64,000 bases of DNA. Source: Paenibacillus sp. UNC499MF. Lineage in GTDB: Bacteria > Bacillota > Bacilli > Paenibacillales > NBRC-103111. Position 1 is the first letter of the stretch, and the number at the start of each line of letters is the position of its first letter. Below the pieces are notes generated by a model. That model was not told the DNA's origin and searched no databases. It worked only from the letters and a program-made list of their open reading frames with translations. Shown piece by piece: positions 43,909 through 53,072 of the stretch. The translations under genes and the position numbers were made by a program. Location: positions 255,616 to 319,615 of the forward strand of contig NZ_FNVF01000007.1 in the NCBI RefSeq assembly GCF_900107975.1, read 5' to 3'.

Positions 43909-45675
43909 ATGAAACCGGAAGAGCGCCGGCGGTTCGTTCCGTTCGGTTATAAGCTCATGCTCTCGTACGCGCTCTGTATTCTCGTGCCGGTGATCATTGT
44001 AGGCTCGTTCGCGGTTTCTACTTTGGTGAAGTCGGTGCGTGAGCAGGCGGAGAGTAGCGTGCAGGGCACGATGAGACAGATCAGGGACAATATCCAGTAC
44101 AAAATCGAGGATACGAGACGTCTGACAAATATGATTTACGGAGATACGACGCTGGCCAAGCATCTGAAGCATTATGAGGAAGGCTGGGTAAGCTACGACG
44201 CGACGACGACTTACCTGCTTCCCAAAATGATGCAGACCATTCAATCGAGCAGCCTCAGGCTGTGGCTTTCCGTCTATCTGCACAATGAAACTCTGCCGGA
44301 AGTGTACTACAATCATGAAAATATCGATCCTCTTATGACGGTGGGAAAGCTTTACGAGCTCTACCATATGAACCGGATCATGGACGCAGACTGGTACAAA
44401 AGCTTCCCGCCCGAGCGCTACGGAACGACGATGCAGTGGCGGCAGATCGAGGACGACGCGAAGTTCGGCCGGCTTTCCCTGCTGCGCAGAATCGTGGATA
44501 CGACGAACGGGGTGGAGCTGAGGGAGATCGGCTTCATCCGCGTAACCGCCCATCTGCAGGATCTTTTTGAAAGCGTGGATTATACGAAAGTCGGGGAAGG
44601 CAGCGCCATCTATATCGTCGGTCCCCAGGGAGACATCCTCTACTCGTCGGCGGCCGATACGAACATGACGGGCAAGACATGGGATGAATCGTGGGCCCAA
44701 AATCATCTCGTGCTGCGCCAGCCCCTCGAAGGACTGGACTGGAGCGTTGTTTCGCTCGTTCCGACCGCGATCATGGAACAGGATGCGGACAAGGTGCGGA
44801 TGCTGACGGCGATCGTGTGTCTGATTTCCGTTCTGGTTATTTTTTTCGTGGGCTGGATGTTTTCGCGGTTTTTCTCCAAAAGGGTGACCAAAATCGTCTC
44901 CGTCCTGCACGCGTTCAGGGAGGGAGAATTCCGTAAGCGGATGGCGTACGAAGGGCGGGACGAATTCGCCCAGATCGCGGCTGCGCTGAACGATATGGGG
45001 CAGCACACGGAAGGGCTCATCCGGGAAGTCTATCTCACGAACCTCCAGAAGAAAGAGGCCGAACTGGAATCGCTGCAGGCGCAGATCAACCCGCATTTTC
45101 TGTATAATACCTTATCGTCAATCAGCCGTCTGGCCCGGTTCGGCGATATCGACAAGCTTCACCGGATGGTGATCGGGCTGGCGAAATTTTACCGGCTGAC
45201 CTTGAACGACGGACGCACCTTCATCCCGCTGAGTAAGGAGCTGGAGCAGGCGCAGGCTTACGTGGACATTCAATCGATCAAGTACGGCGACCGGATGGAG
45301 GTACTCTTCGATATCCAGCCGGAAGTGAACCGGTACGATACGGTGAAGCTCATCGTGCAGCCTTTTATCGAAAATGCGCTCCAGCACGCCTGGTGCGGCG
45401 ATCATATTCATATCCGGATCAGCGGGGAAGTCATCGGCGGCGATATTCATCTGAAAATCATCGATGACGGCAACGGCATTCCGCAGGACCGGTTCCGCAA
45501 GCTTTTCGATCCGCTGGCCGAGGTGGAATCGGGTTACGGGATCCGCAATGTGGACCAGCGGATCAAGCTTCATTTCGGCAAAAAATACGGCGTCTCGCTT
45601 GCAAGCCGGCCGGGAATCGGCACCGCCGTACTGCTGCGCATACCGACCTACAAGCACAAGAAGAACCGAGAATAA
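43909..45675 (+). CDS. Sensor histidine kinase (YesM type)
   Basis: The 588-residue membrane kinase has two transmembrane helices (about 18-38 and 300-325), an extracellular sensor between them, a HAMP region, then the His-kinase box with the phospho-acceptor His in INPHFLYNTLSSI. The HATPase motif IENALQHAW and DDGNGI are present. These kinases usually sense extracellular sugars together with binding proteins. It lies 41 bp after its response regulator. Confidence 0.93.
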   Translation: MKPEERRRFVPFGYKLMLSYALCILVPVIIVGSFAVSTLVKSVREQAESSVQGTMRQIRDNIQYKIEDTRRLTNMIYGDTTLAKHLKHYEEGWVSYDATTTYLLPKMMQTIQSSSLRLWLSVYLHNETLPEVYYNHENIDPLMTVGKLYELYHMNRIMDADWYKSFPPERYGTTMQWRQIEDDAKFGRLSLLRRIVDTTNGVELREIGFIRVTAHLQDLFESVDYTKVGEGSAIYIVGPQGDILYSSAADTNMTGKTWDESWAQNHLVLRQPLEGLDWSVVSLVPTAIMEQDADKVRMLTAIVCLISVLVIFFVGWMFSRFFSKRVTKIVSVLHAFREGEFRKRMAYEGRDEFAQIAAALNDMGQHTEGLIREVYLTNLQKKEAELESLQAQINPHFLYNTLSSISRLARFGDIDKLHRMVIGLAKFYRLTLNDGRTFIPLSKELEQAQAYVDIQSIKYGDRMEVLFDIQPEVNRYDTVKLIVQPFIENALQHAWCGDHIHIRISGEVIGGDIHLKIIDDGNGIPQDRFRKLFDPLAEVESGYGIRNVDQRIKLHFGKKYGVSLASRPGIGTAVLLRIPTYKHKKNRE

Positions 45676-46022
45676 ACATGCTAAAAAGCTCCCGTTCTGC
45701 ATAAGCAGAGCGGGAGCTTTTGGTATGGGGAGGTGCGGCAGGCGAAGCGGTCTCTGTGTACGACAGGGGCCGGCTTCGCACGCCGGCACATATGTCCGTA
45801 TATATCAAGGCGGACAGAGACCGGGCATCCCGTTGCGGGCCGCTCCAGCAAGGCTAAGGCGCCGCTGACGGTACGATGGAAGGGCCGCCGGTTGAGCGAT
45901 GGCTAGCTGCTCCATCGTACGCGGGGATAAAGCCCTCGCCTGCGCCGGGATTACGAATACGGCGGACGAGAGGCTGGAGCCGGGCTGACGGGAAGAGCCG
46001 GCCGTATGACTCGCCCCGGGCG
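45676..46022. other. Intergenic region with terminator and inverted repeat
   Basis: The 347-bp gap holds the terminator at 45683-45721 and GC-rich sequence with a 10-base perfect inverted repeat (GTACGATGGA at 45871 and TCCATCGTAC at 45911). No gene is seen. Confidence 0.6.
45683..45721. terminator. Bidirectional terminator after the sensor kinase
   Basis: AAAAAGCTCCCGTTCTGC and GCAGAGCGGGAGCTTTT form a hairpin, with A and T runs on opposite sides. It ends the kinase transcript and could also end leftward readthrough from hemL. Confidence 0.85.
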
Positions 46023-47333
46023 TCAGCCCAGCAGGCGGAAGGACTCGTCGGCCGCCTGCAGCGTGCGGGCCACGTCTTCGTCGGTGTGCGCGGTGGTCAA
46101 GAACCACGCCTCGTACTTCGACGGCGCGAGGTTGATGCCGCGCTCCAGCATGAGCCGGAAGAAGCGGCCGAACCGCTCGCCGTCCGTATCCTGCGCCTCG
46201 TCGTAGTTCGTGACCGGATGGTCGCAGAAATGCGTCGAGATCGCGCCGGCGATGCGGTTCACGGTCAGCGCGACGCCGTGGCGGGAGGCCGATTCGCGGA
46301 GGCCGTCCGCCAGCTTCGCGCCGAGCTGATCGAGGCGCTCGTACGTGCCGGGCTGCCTCAGCACCTCGAGGCAGGCGATGCCGGCGGAGATGGAGGCGGG
46401 GTTGCCCGCCATCGTGCCGGCCTGGTATGCAGGTCCGAGCGGAGCGACCTGCTCCATCACTTCCTTGCGGCCGCCGTAAGCGCCGATCGGCAGTCCGCCG
46501 CCGATGATTTTGCCGAGCGCCGTAAGGTCGGGCTCGATCTCCTCGGGCCGGCTGTTCAGGCCCGCGTAGGTTTGCGTCGTTCCGTAATGGAAACGGAACG
46601 CGGTAATCACCTCGTCGTAGATGACGAGGGAGCCGTTCGCGCGCGCGGCGGCGCAGAGCCCTTCGAGGAAGCCGGGCTTCGGCATGACCATGCCGAAGTT
46701 GCCGACGATGGGCTCGACCATCACCGCGGCGATGTCGCCGCCCCAGCGCGCCAGGGCTTCTTCCAGTGCCGGGATATCGTTGAACGGCACGGTGATGACC
46801 TCCTGCGCGATGGAAGCGGGCACGCCGGCGCTGTCGGGCGTGCCCAGCGTGGACGGGCCGGAACCGGCCGCGACGAGCACGAGATCGGAATGGCCGTGGT
46901 AGCAGCCGGCGAATTTGATGATCTTCGTGCGGCCGGTGTAAGCTCTCGCCACACGGATGGTCGTCATGACGGCTTCGGTGCCGGAATTGACGAAGCGGAC
47001 TTTGTCCAGCGACGGAACGGCTTCCTTCAGCATCCGGGCGAAGGTAATTTCAAGCTCCGTCGGAGTGCCGTAGAGCGTGCCGCTGCGGGCGGCGCGGATG
47101 ATCGCTTCGGTGACATGCGGATGGGCGTGGCCCGTAATAATCGGTCCGTAAGCGGCGAGATAGTCGATGTATCGGTTATCGTCCTCGTCCCAGAAGTAGG
47201 CGCCTTCCGCACGCTTCATAAATACGGGAGCGCCGCCTCCGACCGCTTTGAACGAGCGGGAAGGGCTGTTGACTCCGCCGACAATGTGCTGGAGTGCTTC
47301 TTCGTGGAGCTTTTCGGAACGTGTATGATTCAT
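46023..47333 (-). CDS. hemL: Glutamate-1-semialdehyde 2,1-aminomutase
   Basis: HemL makes 5-aminolevulinate in the C5 haem route. The 436-residue fold-type I PLP enzyme has [30 protein letters not shown] and the PLP lysine in [16 protein letters not shown]. Both length and motifs are normal. The start follows AAAGGAG. Bacillus strains often have two such enzymes (HemL and GsaB), and this copy lies apart from any hem operon, so it may be the GsaB-type paralogue. Confidence 0.9.
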   Translation of the reverse strand: MNHTRSEKLHEEALQHIVGGVNSPSRSFKAVGGGAPVFMKRAEGAYFWDEDDNRYIDYLAAYGPIITGHAHPHVTEAIIRAARSGTLYGTPTELEITFARMLKEAVPSLDKVRFVNSGTEAVMTTIRVARAYTGRTKIIKFAGCYHGHSDLVLVAAGSGPSTLGTPDSAGVPASIAQEVITVPFNDIPALEEALARWGGDIAAVMVEPIVGNFGMVMPKPGFLEGLCAAARANGSLVIYDEVITAFRFHYGTTQTYAGLNSRPEEIEPDLTALGKIIGGGLPIGAYGGRKEVMEQVAPLGPAYQAGTMAGNPASISAGIACLEVLRQPGTYERLDQLGAKLADGLRESASRHGVALTVNRIAGAISTHFCDHPVTNYDEAQDTDGERFGRFFRLMLERGINLAPSKYEAWFLTTAHTDEDVARTLQAADESFRLLG

Positions 47334-47410
47334 GGCTATGTAACTCCTTTATGTAGGTAGTGGGGTCGTGTCTTCTCTATAGCCTAACACCGAATGGCGG
47401 AGGCCGGGAA

Positions 47411-47451
47411 GAAAAATAACGTGCCGTCTCCCTGGAGGAGACAGTCACGTT
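47411..47451 (-). terminator. Terminator after the LCP gene
   Basis: On the minus strand AACGTG and GTCTCC pair with GGAGAC and CACGTT; the plus-strand A run next to it reads as ATTTTTC after the hairpin. Confidence 0.65.
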
Positions 47452-47459
47452 AGAATGCT

Positions 47460-48560
47460 TTACTGCCTGGAGTTCTTGGCGGCGCCGGAGTTTCCGGAAG
47501 TCGGGCTTCCCGAGCTGCCGCCGGATGAGCTGCTGTCCGAGCTCGAGCCGGTACCCGTGCCGGTTCCACTGCCCGTGCCTGCTCCGGGAACGTCCGCCAT
47601 GCCCTCGAACACATCGTCCAGATAGCGTTTAAGCTTCGTTTTATCGACGGACAGGACCTGGGCGCCGCCGATTCTCCGCTCGATGAGCAGATTCTCGGGA
47701 GGAAGCTGGATGCTCTGGATTCCTTTGGCCCTGGCGTCGAAAGCAAGCGAGCCGAGCTTGAGCATATCGCCGACGGACAGGTTCGTATGAATGTAAGGCT
47801 CCATTTTGTTCAAAATAGAAGGCAGCTTGAGAATAGACTGCGTAGTCTGCATTTTATCGGCTACGGCGGTCAAAAATTTGCGCTGGCGTTCCGTGCGGGC
47901 GTAGTCGGACTGGGCGTCGTGACGGAACCGCACGTACTGCAGAGCGGTCTGGCCGTCGAGATGCTGCATGCCCTTTTTCAAATTAATATCGAATACGTGC
48001 CCGTCCGCGGCGTCCGTGTACTTCATGTCCTTCTCGACTTCGAGATCGATTCCGCCGATGGCGTCGACGAGAGCGATAAAGCCTTTGAAATCCGTGTACA
48101 GGTAGTACTGGATCGGAATCCCGGTCAGCTCGCTGACGGTTTTCATCGCCAGATTCGGCCCCCCGATCGTAAAGGCCGAGTTGATGCGGCCTTCCTCGTT
48201 GCCGGGGATTTTGACCCAGGTGTCCCGGAGGATCGACATCAGGGAGGCTTTTTTGGTCACGGGATCGATGGAGGCGATCATAAGCGTATCGGAACGCGGA
48301 GGCTCCCCGTTCTCCACACCTCTGGAATCCGCGCCGAGCAGCAGCACGTTCACACGCCCGGTTCCCTCCCAGACGGGCGGTTTGTAGTCGTCTCCCTGGT
48401 AAATCGGATCGAAGTTACCGATCTCGTCTTTGTTGTTAATGTTATCGGCGAAGCTGTATATGCTGTAAGCAAAATAGCCCGCGGTGCAGATCAGGGCGAA
48501 AACAATCGCGACAATCAGCATCCGCCACGGTCTTACCCGTCTTTTTTTAGGCTTCGGCAT
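47460..48560 (-). CDS. LytR-CpsA-Psr (LCP) family protein
   Basis: LCP proteins attach teichoic acids and other glycopolymers to peptidoglycan at the outer face of the membrane. The 366-residue protein has one transmembrane segment (about 14-34) and the LCP core with NVLLLGADSRG, RSDTLMIASID and SILRDTWVKIPG. The block YVRFRHD and the following DYARTERQRKFL carry the Arg residues of the active site. A C-terminal Ser/Gly/Thr-rich tail of about 45 residues is probably flexible. Confidence 0.93.
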   Translation of the reverse strand: MPKPKKRRVRPWRMLIVAIVFALICTAGYFAYSIYSFADNINNKDEIGNFDPIYQGDDYKPPVWEGTGRVNVLLLGADSRGVENGEPPRSDTLMIASIDPVTKKASLMSILRDTWVKIPGNEEGRINSAFTIGGPNLAMKTVSELTGIPIQYYLYTDFKGFIALVDAIGGIDLEVEKDMKYTDAADGHVFDINLKKGMQHLDGQTALQYVRFRHDAQSDYARTERQRKFLTAVADKMQTTQSILKLPSILNKMEPYIHTNLSVGDMLKLGSLAFDARAKGIQSIQLPPENLLIERRIGGAQVLSVDKTKLKRYLDDVFEGMADVPGAGTGSGTGTGTGSSSDSSSSGGSSGSPTSGNSGAAKNSRQ

Positions 48561-48835
48561 GTGAGTTCATTCCCTTTCCATCTAAAAAATAGGCGTTGTC
48601 TGTACATGATTAACTGGATATCCGGCCGCTGAAACAAGGCTTCCGTATTTCCGCGATTTGTACCGGAGGCGCCCCCGGGTGTTTTTACAAAAAGCTCTTT
48701 TGTTGTATGATGAGGGGTGGGAATGGCGAACTCATGTATTTCATTATAGGGGCAACTTCTTCTCTGCCGCAAGTTACATATGAATTCACAGGGCTTTCAA
48801 ACTTTCCCAGTCCAATTAAACAGCAGGAGGAAAAC

Positions 48836-49918
48836 ATGCCAGCTATCGAAGTGAGAGATCTCCGTAAAGAGTTCCGCGTGCAGAAAAGCAGAAGCGGGCT
48901 CAAAGGAGCGTTCCGCGATCTGTTCGACCGTGAATATAATCAGGTTACGGCCGTTAAAGATATCAGTTTTGAAATTCCCGAGGGAGAGATTTGCGGGTAC
49001 ATCGGTGAGAACGGCGCTGGCAAATCGACGACGATCAAAATGCTTACGGGCATTCTCGTTCCCACCTCGGGCCATCTTCAGGTGAACGGCTACATTCCTT
49101 ACAAGGAACGCGAAGCTTTCGTCAAAGGCATCGGGGTCGTTTTCGGTCAGAGGAGCCAGCTGTGGTGGGACATCGGCGTCATTGAATCGTTTCAGCTGCT
49201 CAAGAAGGTATATCGGGTGCCGGAAAACGATTTTAAAGAGCGGCTGGATGAGCTGTCCGACCGGCTTCAACTGGGCGAGCTGCTGAGCAGACCGGTCCGG
49301 AAGCTGAGCCTCGGTCAGCGGATGCGCTGCGAGCTTGCGGCTTCCCTGCTGCACAACCCCGCGATCGTTTTCCTGGATGAGCCTACGATCGGGCTCGACA
49401 TCGTGGTGAAAACCGAGATCCGCGAGTTCCTGAAATCGCTGAACCAGCGCTACGGAACGACCATCCTGCTGACCACGCACGATCTTCAGGACATCGAGGC
49501 TCTTTGCTCGCGGGTCATTATGCTGGACGACGGACGCATCATTTACGACGGCGGTCTCGATCAGTTGAAGGAGACGTGGGGAAAAGGCAAGGAAGTGGTG
49601 CTTCAGTTCAACGACCCGGTGCCGCTTGAAAGCCTGAAGCTGCTCACGGAAGGCCTGGACGTAACCTGGGAGCAGGACAGCCCGCTGGACGCCCGTGTGT
49701 TTATCCCGCAGCGGAGCGCGAACGTGTCCGATGTTCTGGCGCGGATCGTCGGTGTCGTCCAGATTGCGGATATCCGCATCCTGGAGACGAATACCGACGA
49801 TATCGTCCGCGAGATTTATAAATCCGGTTCGGCGGAAGTCCGGAAGCCGTCCGCTCCGGAAGCGGGGGAGCCGGGCAGCGGGGCCGAAGAGGACAAAGGA
49901 GCGGTGCCGCATGTATAA
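48836..49918 (+). CDS. ABC-2 type exporter, ATP-binding subunit
   Basis: The 360-residue ATPase has Walker A GENGAGKST (57-65), the signature LSLGQRMRCELA and Walker B IVFLDEPTIGLD. A variable C-terminal part of about 100 residues follows, ending in an acidic Gly-rich stretch. ATG 48836 has CAGGAGGAAAAC upstream; a longer frame without a good site is rejected. It overlaps the next gene by eight bases. The substrate of this three-gene exporter is unknown. Confidence 0.92.
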   Translation: MPAIEVRDLRKEFRVQKSRSGLKGAFRDLFDREYNQVTAVKDISFEIPEGEICGYIGENGAGKSTTIKMLTGILVPTSGHLQVNGYIPYKEREAFVKGIGVVFGQRSQLWWDIGVIESFQLLKKVYRVPENDFKERLDELSDRLQLGELLSRPVRKLSLGQRMRCELAASLLHNPAIVFLDEPTIGLDIVVKTEIREFLKSLNQRYGTTILLTTHDLQDIEALCSRVIMLDDGRIIYDGGLDQLKETWGKGKEVVLQFNDPVPLESLKLLTEGLDVTWEQDSPLDARVFIPQRSANVSDVLARIVGVVQIADIRILETNTDDIVREIYKSGSAEVRKPSAPEAGEPGSGAEEDKGAVPHV

Positions 49919-50705
49919 GGCTTATGTGGAGCTGATCCGCATCCGGTTCATAACCATGCTCGCCTACCGGGTTAATTATTACAGCGGCATTCTGGTGTAC
50001 GCGCTCAACATCGGTTCCTACTATTTCCTGTGGAAAGCGATTTACGGCAGTCAGGAGACGCTCGGCGGACAGACGCTGGGACAGATGACGACGTATATTG
50101 TTGTGTCCTGGATGAGCCGCGCTTTTTACTTCAATAATCTGGACCGGGAAATCGCGAATGAGATCCGGGACGGAAGCGTCGCGATCCAGTTTATCCGTCC
50201 TTACAATTATGTCGTGTACAAAATGATGCAGGGCCTCGGAGAAGGCTTGTTCCGTCTGCTTCTTTTTACGACGCCGGGTCTCGTTATCGTTTCTCTCTTG
50301 TTCCCGGTCGAGCTGCCGACGGATCTATCCTTGTGGCTCGTTTATCTGCTGATGCTGCTTTTCGCTTTCTTAATCAATTCCCAGATTAACATTATGACGG
50401 GATTGTCCGCGTTTTTCCTGGAAAACAGCGAGGGCATGATGCGGATGAAGCGGGTGGCGGTCGATCTGTTCTCGGGACTGATCCTGCCGATCACGATGTT
50501 TCCCGGCTGGACGGCGAAGCTGCTGGAATGGCTGCCGTTCCAGGCCATCACGTATTTGCCCGGTTCGGTGATTACCGGCAAATTGACCGGAAACGCCGTA
50601 TGGCAGGCGGTTTCGATCCAAGTCATCTGGTTCGTCGTGCTTCTTGTGCCGATTGCCTTCATGTGGCATAAAGCAAGAACCCGGCTGTTCGTGCAGGGGG
50701 GTTAA
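49911..50705 (+). CDS. ABC-2 type exporter permease subunit 1
   Basis: The 264-residue membrane protein has about six helices. Its pattern MLAYRVNYYSGILVYALNIGSYYFLWKAIYG fits the ABC-2 permeases that pair with a second similar gene (Pfam PF06182 group). It overlaps the ATPase gene at its start and is followed three bases later by its partner, which suggests equimolar translation. Confidence 0.85.
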   Translation: MYKAYVELIRIRFITMLAYRVNYYSGILVYALNIGSYYFLWKAIYGSQETLGGQTLGQMTTYIVVSWMSRAFYFNNLDREIANEIRDGSVAIQFIRPYNYVVYKMMQGLGEGLFRLLLFTTPGLVIVSLLFPVELPTDLSLWLVYLLMLLFAFLINSQINIMTGLSAFFLENSEGMMRMKRVAVDLFSGLILPITMFPGWTAKLLEWLPFQAITYLPGSVITGKLTGNAVWQAVSIQVIWFVVLLVPIAFMWHKARTRLFVQGG

Positions 50706-50708
50706 TGG

Positions 50709-51494
50709 ATGTTTTACTTATCGCTTATTCTTGACTATCTCAAAAATTATTTGAAAACCCGGCTGACCTATCGTTCGGATTTCTGGATCGAGGTCGTTTC
50801 GGATTTGCTGTTCAACGGGCTGAACCTCGTGTTTATTCTCGTCGTCTTCCAGCAGACCGCGCTTCTCGGCGACTGGAACCGCGACCAGATTTTGTTCATC
50901 TACGGCTTCTTTATGATCCCGTACGGATTGTTCTCGACGATATTCAATTTGTGGAATTTCAGCGAGCGCTACATCGTCAAAGGCGAAATGGACCGCATCC
51001 TGACCCGCCCGGCCCACAGTCTGTGGCAGCTTATGCTGGAGAACATGGACCCGGCCTCCTTGTTCAGCGCTCTGGCCGGACTGGCCGTGATGATCTACTC
51101 ATGGGGCCAGCTCGGTCTACCGGTCCACTGGAGCGATCCGCTCATAATGCTGATGATGGTCGTGTCCGGCGTGCTGATTTACGGCGGCATTTACGTCTCG
51201 CTGAGCGCGCTTGCGTTCTTTTCCGACTCGCCGACGGGCATTATGCCGCTGATCTGGAACATCCAGAACTACGGACGGTATCCGGTCACGATTTACAACA
51301 AGCTGCTGCGCGGGATTCTGACGTGGATTCTGCCGTTCGCTTTCGTCGGCTTCTATCCGGCGGCTTATTTCCTGGATCCGCTCAATTGGAAGGGCTTTGC
51401 CCTGCTGACACCGGTCATGGGGATTATTTTCATTACGATCGGCCTTAGCGTCTGGAACATCGGGGTCAAGCGCTACCGGGGTGCGGGGTCCTAA
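50709..51494 (+). CDS. ABC-2 type exporter permease subunit 2
   Basis: The 261-residue membrane protein, with about six helices, is of the same group as its upstream partner (RSDFWIEVVSDLLFNGLNLVFILVVF, LWNFSERYIVKGEMDRILTRP). The pair likely forms a heterodimeric channel for drug, peptide or lipid export. It starts at ATG 50709 directly behind the first permease, with GGGGGTTA as a weak ribosome-binding site. Confidence 0.85.
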   Translation: MFYLSLILDYLKNYLKTRLTYRSDFWIEVVSDLLFNGLNLVFILVVFQQTALLGDWNRDQILFIYGFFMIPYGLFSTIFNLWNFSERYIVKGEMDRILTRPAHSLWQLMLENMDPASLFSALAGLAVMIYSWGQLGLPVHWSDPLIMLMMVVSGVLIYGGIYVSLSALAFFSDSPTGIMPLIWNIQNYGRYPVTIYNKLLRGILTWILPFAFVGFYPAAYFLDPLNWKGFALLTPVMGIIFITIGLSVWNIGVKRYRGAGS

Positions 51495-51648
51495 TCCGGC
51501 GGGCGCAGCGGAAGCTGCCACAATATTCAGGCTGCTTTCAGCAAAGTTTTAGGTACCGCTAAGCTTGGCGTAAAAGTTTCGTCATAATTTCTGCCTATAC
51601 TTGGGATGTAGCATAAACAAGCCCCCCATTTGAAAGGTGGAAATATGA

Positions 51649-52386
51649 ATGAATAAAACACGCAGCAAACTGATGGTATCCACATTGGCCGCAGCACTTT
51701 TGCTCGGCGGAGGAGCCGCTGTTTCCAGCCAGGTATTCGCAGCCGACAGCACCGACTCGGGCCAAACGTCAACCCAGCAATCGGCTCCGTTCAAGCATGG
51801 CGGCAAGGACCGCAAGCCTTTTGGACAATTCGGCGGTCCGGGATCTTATCTGAAAGACGCGGCATCCGTGCTCGGTCTGGAAGAAAACGCCTTGATTACC
51901 GAGCTGAAAGCGGGCAAATCCTTGGCCCAGCTCGCCGAAGCCAAAGGCATCAGCCAGGCGGACCTGGTGAAGAAGCTGGTGGAAGCCTCCACGAAAGAAA
52001 TTGATGCCAAAGTAACCGAAGGCAAAATCGACAGCACGAAGGCGGCCGAACTGAAAGCGGATCTTCAAACGCGCATCGAGAAGGCCGTTACGATTACCGG
52101 CTTGAAAGACTTCAAAGGCGGCAAGCACGGCCGCGGCGGCGGCTTTGTAGATCCGGAGAAGCTGGCGGCTATCCTCGGCATTACCAAAGACGAGCTGAAA
52201 ACGCAGCAGGAGGCGGGTAAAACCGTCGCCGAGATTGCGGAAGCCAAAGGGATCACAAGAGAGCAGCTTCTTGAGAAGCTGAAAACGGAGCTGACGCCTT
52301 CGCTGGAGAAATATATCGACGCGAAGAAGGGCGACAAGCCTCAGAAGAAAGATCAGAAGCAAGCCCAGGCGCAGCAGGCCGAGTAA
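51649..52386 (+). CDS. Secreted protein with two related helical repeats
   Basis: The 245-residue protein has a classic signal peptide (MNKTRSKLMV...SQVFA, likely cleaved after AFA at about residue 34). The mature part has two copies of a repeat of about 45-55 residues, each with LG(L/I)xxxxL, then Lxx.GKxxAxxAEAKGI and xxLxxKL: SVLGLEENAL..GKSLAQLAEAKGISQADL and AILGITKDEL..GKTVAEIAEAKGITREQL. Similar repeats occur in secreted Bacilli proteins of unknown role. The tail is Lys/Gln-rich. AAAGGTGG precedes the ATG. Confidence 0.75.
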   Translation: MNKTRSKLMVSTLAAALLLGGGAAVSSQVFAADSTDSGQTSTQQSAPFKHGGKDRKPFGQFGGPGSYLKDAASVLGLEENALITELKAGKSLAQLAEAKGISQADLVKKLVEASTKEIDAKVTEGKIDSTKAAELKADLQTRIEKAVTITGLKDFKGGKHGRGGGFVDPEKLAAILGITKDELKTQQEAGKTVAEIAEAKGITREQLLEKLKTELTPSLEKYIDAKKGDKPQKKDQKQAQAQQAE

Positions 52387-52422
52387 GAAGGCCTACAGCA
52401 TACTGCGGCAGGCAGAGAATTC

Positions 52423-52463
52423 AAAAAAAGACCGGCAGCGAACAACGCTGCCGGTCTTTTTTT
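52423..52463 (+). terminator. Terminator after the secreted repeat protein
   Basis: GACCGGCAGCG / CGCTGCCGGTC is a perfect hairpin with a five-base loop and seven T residues after it. Confidence 0.92.
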
Positions 52464-52557
52464 GCGTGCAAGGCTCAGCCTGATTTCCCTTGCATCCGCA
52501 AGGTGAGTATAATGGTAACTAATGCAAAAAACGATGAACCGAAGGGGGTTCCCGAAG

Positions 52558-53022
52558 ATGAGTATGAGCATGGGGCAGCAGGCACCGGAATTCGAACTGC
52601 CGGCCAACAACGGCCAGCACGTGAAATTGTCCGATTTCAAAGGAAAAAAAGTAGTCCTGTATTTCTATCCGAAAGACATGACGCCGGGATGCACGACCCA
52701 GGCGTGTGATTTCAGGGACAAGCACACGGAATTTGAATCTTTAAACGCCGTCATTCTCGGCGTCAGCACGGATTCTTTGAAACGGCACGAGAAATTTATC
52801 GACAAGTACAGTCTGCCTTTTCTCCTGCTTGCCGATGAAGACCACGCGGTATGCGAGATCTACGGGGTCTGGAAAGAGAAGAGCATGTACGGCAAAACGT
52901 TTATGGGAATCGAGCGCTCGACATTTCTCATCGACGAGGCTGGCATCCTTGCCAAAGAGTGGCGCAAGGTTAAAGTCAAAGGCCATATCGAAGAAGCGCT
53001 GGCTTATCTGAAGGAAAACTAG
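52558..53022 (+). CDS. bcp: Thioredoxin-dependent peroxiredoxin (Bcp family)
   Basis: This enzyme reduces hydrogen peroxide and organic hydroperoxides. The 154-residue protein has the Prx motif DMTPGCTTQACDFRD, with peroxidatic and resolving cysteines, and VILGVSTDS, typical of the Bcp/PrxQ type. ATG 52558 follows GAAGGGGGTT at a suitable distance; an earlier ATG at 52522 is less likely. A TATAAT at 52508-52513 lies just upstream. Confidence 0.93.
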   Translation: MSMSMGQQAPEFELPANNGQHVKLSDFKGKKVVLYFYPKDMTPGCTTQACDFRDKHTEFESLNAVILGVSTDSLKRHEKFIDKYSLPFLLLADEDHAVCEIYGVWKEKSMYGKTFMGIERSTFLIDEAGILAKEWRKVKVKGHIEEALAYLKEN

Positions 53023-53072
53023 GATGTTTGGAAGAAATCCGTTGACGAAACTTACGAGTGACGAAACGAAAC

